Assembly (NCBI GenBank): GCA_964516095.1
Contig: CAZEYS010000010.1
Coordinates: 1-34,803, forward strand
Reading direction: 5' to 3'
DNA from: Hydrogenothermus sp964516095
GTDB lineage: Bacteria > Aquificota > Aquificia > Aquificales > Hydrogenothermaceae
Length of the DNA: 34,803 nucleotides
Positions 30,991 to 34,803 of the stretch are shown here, piece after piece. Both the position numbers and the translations under genes were made by a program. Under the pieces are notes generated by a model. That model was not told the origin of the DNA, made no database searches, and worked only from the letters and a program-made list of their open reading frames with translations. How positions within the stretch are numbered: the first letter of the stretch is position 1; every line of letters begins with the position of its first letter.

Positions 30991-33000
30991 TTGGAGAAGT
31001 TTAAAATTAAAAGCAACAATCAGATAGGGAAAAATTTATTTAAAGAAATATATGAAAGGTCTTTAAATTCAATAGGTATTACTGACGATAAGGGTAAATA
31101 TATTTCTATCAACAAAGCCCATGTAAAGCTTCTTGGGTATTCTTTTGAAGACTTAAAAAACAAAACACCTGAAATATACCTTGGAGAAGATTTTCAAAAG
31201 GTGTACTCGGCTCTAAAAGAAAATGGATACTTTTTTGGAGAAGTAAAATGTAAAAGAAAAGATGGAAAATTAATTCATTGCTATCTGACAGCCTATAAAA
31301 TAGAATTAAACGGTAAAACATACTTTGTAGGTATAAAACAGGACATAACCCAGCTTAAGGAAAAAGAGCAGATTATCGAATCAATAATAAATCAATCAGA
31401 AATTGGTTTTGCTATTTACAAAGAAAAATTTTTGTATGTAAATAAAGGCTTTATTGAAAAGATAGGCTATACAGAAGAAGAGTTAAAAAAAATGTATGTG
31501 TGGGATCTGTTGGATGAGCCTTATAAACTCCAAATTAAGGAAAATATACATAGGCGTTTAAAAGGTGAAGAGTTTATATATTCAGATATTCTTCCTATTA
31601 GAGCCAAAGATGGTCTCACAAAATGGATATACCTAAACGCTTCTACAATTATTTTCAATGGAGAGTATGCTGGTCTTTCTACATTCATAGATATAACTGA
31701 AAAGAAAGAACTGGAAGAGAAACTTTACTATATTGAAAACTTTGACCAGCTTACAGGACTACCAAATAGAGAGCTTTTTAAAGATAAATTAGATGAACTT
31801 ATAAGAAGTGCTAAAAAACATAATGAAAAAGTAGCTTTAATATTACTTGATGTATTTAACTTTACCGAAATAAACGATACTTATGGAAAAGAAGCAGGAG
31901 ATAAAATTCTTAAGGAATTTTCCAATAGATTACTGATAAAGTTGCACATGGCAGATATTATAGCCAGGTACGGTTCAGATGAATTTGCAGTAGCTATAAA
32001 GGATATGAATATAGCTGACATATTATCATACTGGACTTTAGAAACATTAAAGGAAATATTAAGAAAACCTTTTACTATCAATAAGAAGGAAATTTATCTA
32101 AACTATAACATTGGATTTACAATATTTCCAGATGATGCTGAGAGTGTAGAAGATCTTATAGCCAATGCCGAAATCTCTCTCAAACTTGCAAAAAAGAAAG
32201 GAAGTAACGAGATATACTTTTTCAATAAAGAATTAAACGAAAGAATAAAAAAGAAAGTAAATCTTATTTCACAGCTCAAAAGGGCTATACAGTTTAGAGA
32301 ATTCGATGTTTATTTCCAACCCAAAGTAGATTTAAAAACAGGAGAAATTATAGGAGCCGAAGCTTTAGCCAGATGGAAGAAAGTACCTCCTTCTGAATTT
32401 ATACCTGCTCTTGTAGAAGCTGACTTAATGTTTGAGGCAGGTTGTATAATAACCGAAAAAGCTTTAGAGTATGCTGGTAAGATTATAGATAAAAACCCAG
32501 ATTTTAAAATTGCGATAAATATGTCTTTTGAGCAGTTAAAATATGAAAGCTGTCCTAGAAAACTATGGGAATTAGCAGCCAAGTATAAAGTGCCTTCGGG
32601 CAATGTTATTATAGAAATCACAGAAACAGAAACCATGAAAAACCCTCAAAAAAATATAAAGATGCTGAATGCTATTAGAGAAATGGGCTTTGCTGTTTCT
32701 ATAGATGATTTTGGAACTGGTTATTCTTCTTTAAAGTATTTAAAGATAATACCATCTTCAGAAATTAAGATAGACCGTTCTTTTATAAAAGATTTACTTC
32801 AAAACGAAAATGATAACGAGCTTGTAAAGGTAATAATAAGTATAGGAAAGATAATGGGACTAAAAGTAGTAGCTGAAGGTATAGAATATAATGAGCAGTG
32901 GATTTATTTAAAAGGTCTCGGTTGTGATATAGGACAGGGGTATCTATTTTCACCACCTGTCCCATTTGAAGAGTTTTTAAAATTGTTAAAAAAACAGTAA
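30991..33000 (+). CDS. PAS-PAS-GGDEF-EAL protein, probable c-di-GMP phosphodiesterase
   Basis: 669 residues from TTG 30991. Two PAS domains (about 15-120 and 125-245) precede a GGDEF domain (about 247-410) and an EAL domain (about 415-665). There is no signal or membrane segment, so it senses a cytoplasmic cue. The GGDEF half looks inactive: the signature reads GSDEF (near 328) and a metal-site region reads DVFNFTEIND instead of the usual D.D.FK.IND. The EAL half keeps EALARW, NMSFEQ, EITETE, DDFGTGYSSL, IKIDRSF and VAEGIE, so it should hydrolyse c-di-GMP. The start is uncertain: GGAGAAG overlaps the TTG itself and is well spaced for an ATT at 31003. Confidence 0.9.
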   Translation: MEKFKIKSNNQIGKNLFKEIYERSLNSIGITDDKGKYISINKAHVKLLGYSFEDLKNKTPEIYLGEDFQKVYSALKENGYFFGEVKCKRKDGKLIHCYLTAYKIELNGKTYFVGIKQDITQLKEKEQIIESIINQSEIGFAIYKEKFLYVNKGFIEKIGYTEEELKKMYVWDLLDEPYKLQIKENIHRRLKGEEFIYSDILPIRAKDGLTKWIYLNASTIIFNGEYAGLSTFIDITEKKELEEKLYYIENFDQLTGLPNRELFKDKLDELIRSAKKHNEKVALILLDVFNFTEINDTYGKEAGDKILKEFSNRLLIKLHMADIIARYGSDEFAVAIKDMNIADILSYWTLETLKEILRKPFTINKKEIYLNYNIGFTIFPDDAESVEDLIANAEISLKLAKKKGSNEIYFFNKELNERIKKKVNLISQLKRAIQFREFDVYFQPKVDLKTGEIIGAEALARWKKVPPSEFIPALVEADLMFEAGCIITEKALEYAGKIIDKNPDFKIAINMSFEQLKYESCPRKLWELAAKYKVPSGNVIIEITETETMKNPQKNIKMLNAIREMGFAVSIDDFGTGYSSLKYLKIIPSSEIKIDRSFIKDLLQNENDNELVKVIISIGKIMGLKVVAEGIEYNEQWIYLKGLGCDIGQGYLFSPPVPFEEFLKLLKKQ

Positions 33001-33004
33001 TATC

Positions 33005-34803
33005 TTATTCAAAGATATATTTTTCTGGAGGTAAAACTTTAGAAAGCTCTTGCTTGAATTCATCGGTTATATTTACATGATAATTTGAATGTGTGGCAAT
33101 TTCACACCAAAAGTTGCCTTTTTCTGAAATTTCTATTATTACCTCTTTATCTCCGTTGTGCTTTTTGCATATGTCTCTTATCTTTTCAGCGATACCACTT
33201 TCAACATCTTGCTTTGTAAGTAAAAATCTTACGTATTTTACTTCACGATTTATATTTTCAATAGGTATTATATTATGGGCATTTATAGAAGCTGTTTCTT
33301 GCTCTTCATTTATATCCAGACTACCTTCCACTATTACAAGTTTGTTTTCCTCTAAAACTGAAGTATCTTCCATTTTATCTGGAAAAGCCCTGACATCTAT
33401 TATTCCTGTTTCATCCTGTACTTGTAAAATTGCCATAGTATTACCAGCTCTGGTTTTTTTCTTTTTTAGATTTGAAATTACACCTGCTATTTTAACCCTA
33501 TCTCTTGATGATTTATTTAGGAGTGTATTTATAGGTAGTACTTTCCCTGCTAATTCTTTTTGATAGGCTTTCAAAGGATGACCACTTAGATAAAATCCTA
33601 ACACTTCCCTTTCAAAGTCCAATTTTTCTCTTTCAGTTAAAGTTTCTCCTTTCTCATAAGTTAATGTGGCTACCGCCTGTGGCTGTGTTTGGGTCATTAA
33701 ACCGAATAATGAGCTTTGACCTGTTTGTTTACTCTCTCTCTGTTTTTGACCAGCTGATAAGGCTTTATCTATGTTTGCAAGAAGTATACCTCTGTCAACA
33801 TCAGTAAAATCAAAAGCTCCAGATTTTATTAATGCTTCTAACACTCTTTTATTAAGATGTTTAGAATCTATTCTCTCTGCGATATCAAAAATATCCTGGT
33901 ACTCTCCATTGCAGTTTCTTTCTTTTACAATTTCTTTTGCAGATGTTTCACCGACATTTTTTATTCTTGCAAGTCCAAATCTTATTTGTTTTTCTTTTTC
34001 TATTTTAAACTCTGCATCTGAATAATTTATGTGTGGTGGTAAAAGTTTTATTCCGAAATCCTTCATATCGTTTAGTATGTTCAAAAACTTGTCGTCATTT
34101 TTCTCTGTTGTTAGCTTAACTGCAAAAAATTCTTCAGGATAGTATGTTTTAATATATGCAGTCCAGTATGTAAGATAAGCATATGCTGTAGAGTGGGATT
34201 TATTAAAAGAGTATGATGCAAATTTTTCAATATCATCCCACAGTTTAGTAATCTTTTCTTTATCAAATCCTCTCTCAACGGCCCCGTTTACAAACCTGTC
34301 TTTCATTTTAGCCATTAAATCTGCTTTTTTCTTACCAATAGCTTTTCTAAGTGTATCTGCTTCTGCCATGGTAAATCCTGCAAGTCTGTTGGCTATAAAC
34401 ATGATTTGCTCTTGATAGGCTATAATTCCATATGTTTCTTCTAATATATCTTTTACTTCTTCAAATGGGTACTCTACTGGCTTTCTACCATGCTTTCTTT
34501 CGATAAAGTCGTCTACCATTCCAGACATTAACGGTCCTGGTCTAAAAAGAGCTAAGATAGCTATAATTTCGTCAAATTTATCAGGCTTTAACCTTGTTAG
34601 TAGATTTTGCATTCCTTTACTTTCAAGCTGAAATACACCTGTTGTTTTTCCAGACTGGAGAAGCCTGTAAACGTTAGGGTCGTCAAATCCAAGTTCTAAG
34701 AAATTAAGTTCTACCCCATGTCTTTCTTTTATAAGTTTTTTCATATAATCTAGTTCCGTAAGCGTTTTTAAACCCAAGAAATCCATTTTCACAAGGCCAA
34801 GCA
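33005..34803 (-). CDS. dnaE: DNA polymerase III alpha subunit, C-terminal part (partial)
   Basis: About 599 codons; the gene continues past the right edge, where it reads LGLVKMDFLGLKTL, so a GTG at 34790-34792 is internal rather than a start. The Asp in KMDFLG matches the third catalytic aspartate of the palm. The fingers follow (ILEETYGIIAYQEQIM, GFTMAEADTLRKAIGKK, FNKSHSTAYAYLTY), then the helix-hairpin-helix region (RIKNVGETSAKEIV...ALIKSGAFD), and an OB fold (VKIAGVISNLKKKKTRAGN, about residues 435-515 of the visible part). It is the replicative polymerase of the DnaE type. It converges on the GGDEF-EAL gene with only 4 bp between stops. Confidence 0.96.
   Translation of the reverse strand, partial: LGLVKMDFLGLKTLTELDYMKKLIKERHGVELNFLELGFDDPNVYRLLQSGKTTGVFQLESKGMQNLLTRLKPDKFDEIIAILALFRPGPLMSGMVDDFIERKHGRKPVEYPFEEVKDILEETYGIIAYQEQIMFIANRLAGFTMAEADTLRKAIGKKKADLMAKMKDRFVNGAVERGFDKEKITKLWDDIEKFASYSFNKSHSTAYAYLTYWTAYIKTYYPEEFFAVKLTTEKNDDKFLNILNDMKDFGIKLLPPHINYSDAEFKIEKEKQIRFGLARIKNVGETSAKEIVKERNCNGEYQDIFDIAERIDSKHLNKRVLEALIKSGAFDFTDVDRGILLANIDKALSAGQKQRESKQTGQSSLFGLMTQTQPQAVATLTYEKGETLTEREKLDFEREVLGFYLSGHPLKAYQKELAGKVLPINTLLNKSSRDRVKIAGVISNLKKKKTRAGNTMAILQVQDETGIIDVRAFPDKMEDTSVLEENKLVIVEGSLDINEEQETASINAHNIIPIENINREVKYVRFLLTKQDVESGIAEKIRDICKKHNGDKEVIIEISEKGNFWCEIATHSNYHVNITDEFKQELSKVLPPEKYIFE

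Noticed and set aside
33093..33563. Open frame of 156 codons on the plus strand opposite dnaE
   Set aside because: Antisense to a well-conserved polymerase region with low-complexity Ser/Leu/Ile translation.
34790..34792. GTG as the start of dnaE
   Set aside because: The frame stays open to the window edge and the upstream residues (LGLV) are part of the conserved GLVKMDFLGL palm motif.
1..34803. tRNA, rRNA, CRISPR arrays, insertion sequences or prophage genes
   Set aside because: The spacers are all under about 140 bp, none shows cloverleaf or repeat-spacer structure, and no transposase or integrase motif was seen.

Overview
The window is about 34.8 kb of AT-rich, densely packed bacterial chromosome with 33 protein-coding genes (two cut by the window edges). 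I saw no rRNA or tRNA gene, CRISPR array, insertion sequence or phage gene. Gene content suggests a thermophilic chemolithotroph of the Aquificota, most like Hydrogenothermaceae (Sulfurihydrogenibium-type). Reasons: very AT-rich coding sequence with Lys/Glu/Ile-rich proteins, a bc1 complex whose c1 subunit is a diheme cytochrome c, a tryptophanyl-tRNA synthetase with a large insertion, a short group-2 sigma factor, and a membrane cytochrome c of a kind seen in lithoautotrophs. The taxonomic call is inference from protein resemblance; no search was run.

Layout. 1-237: tail of an RluA-family pseudouridine synthase. 230-2749 (minus): Rieske, cytochrome b and diheme cytochrome c of the bc1 complex as one operon. 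2884-4598 (plus): an M50 site-2-type protease and a zinc-containing medium-chain dehydrogenase. 4595-9825 (minus): glnE-secD-secF. 9900-11817 (plus): an HtrA-like lipoprotein protease followed by a sigma-70 factor. 11814-14050 (minus): two ABC-2 permeases with no ATPase beside them. 14120-24264 (plus): an eleven-gene co-directional run (GalT-like, TPR, glycosyltransferase 9, hisC, short RlmN-like radical SAM, aminotransferase, thioredoxin-fold lipoprotein, lytic transglycosylase, moaE, ligA, trpS). 24294-26907 (minus): serA then gap. 27019-33000 (plus): yebC, ruvC, a COG0720 (QueD-like) protein, a secreted DUF4139-like protein, rsmI, a membrane cytochrome c, and a PAS-PAS-GGDEF-EAL protein. 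33005-34803 (minus): C-terminal part of DnaE.

How the genes work together. Most of the window is core metabolism and information processing, and neighbours often overlap by a few bases. Functional groupings are local: petABC for quinol oxidation; secDF for export, beside glnE for nitrogen control; ruvC with yebC; serA with gap for triose/serine metabolism. Convergent gene ends are compressed, with stop codons interlocked at two junctions, and only the trpS/gap junction has a clear hairpin.

I found no convincing new multi-gene defence or mobile system. The best leads are single-protein departures from family norms: a TrpRS with a ~95-residue insertion plus a near-match to an Fe-S cysteine motif, a COG0720 protein that keeps its zinc ligands but has lost the catalytic Cys/Asp/His, an RlmN-like methyltransferase lacking the N-terminal domain, a GalT-like protein with an altered first zinc site, and an EAL protein with a degenerate GGDEF half and an ambiguous start codon.
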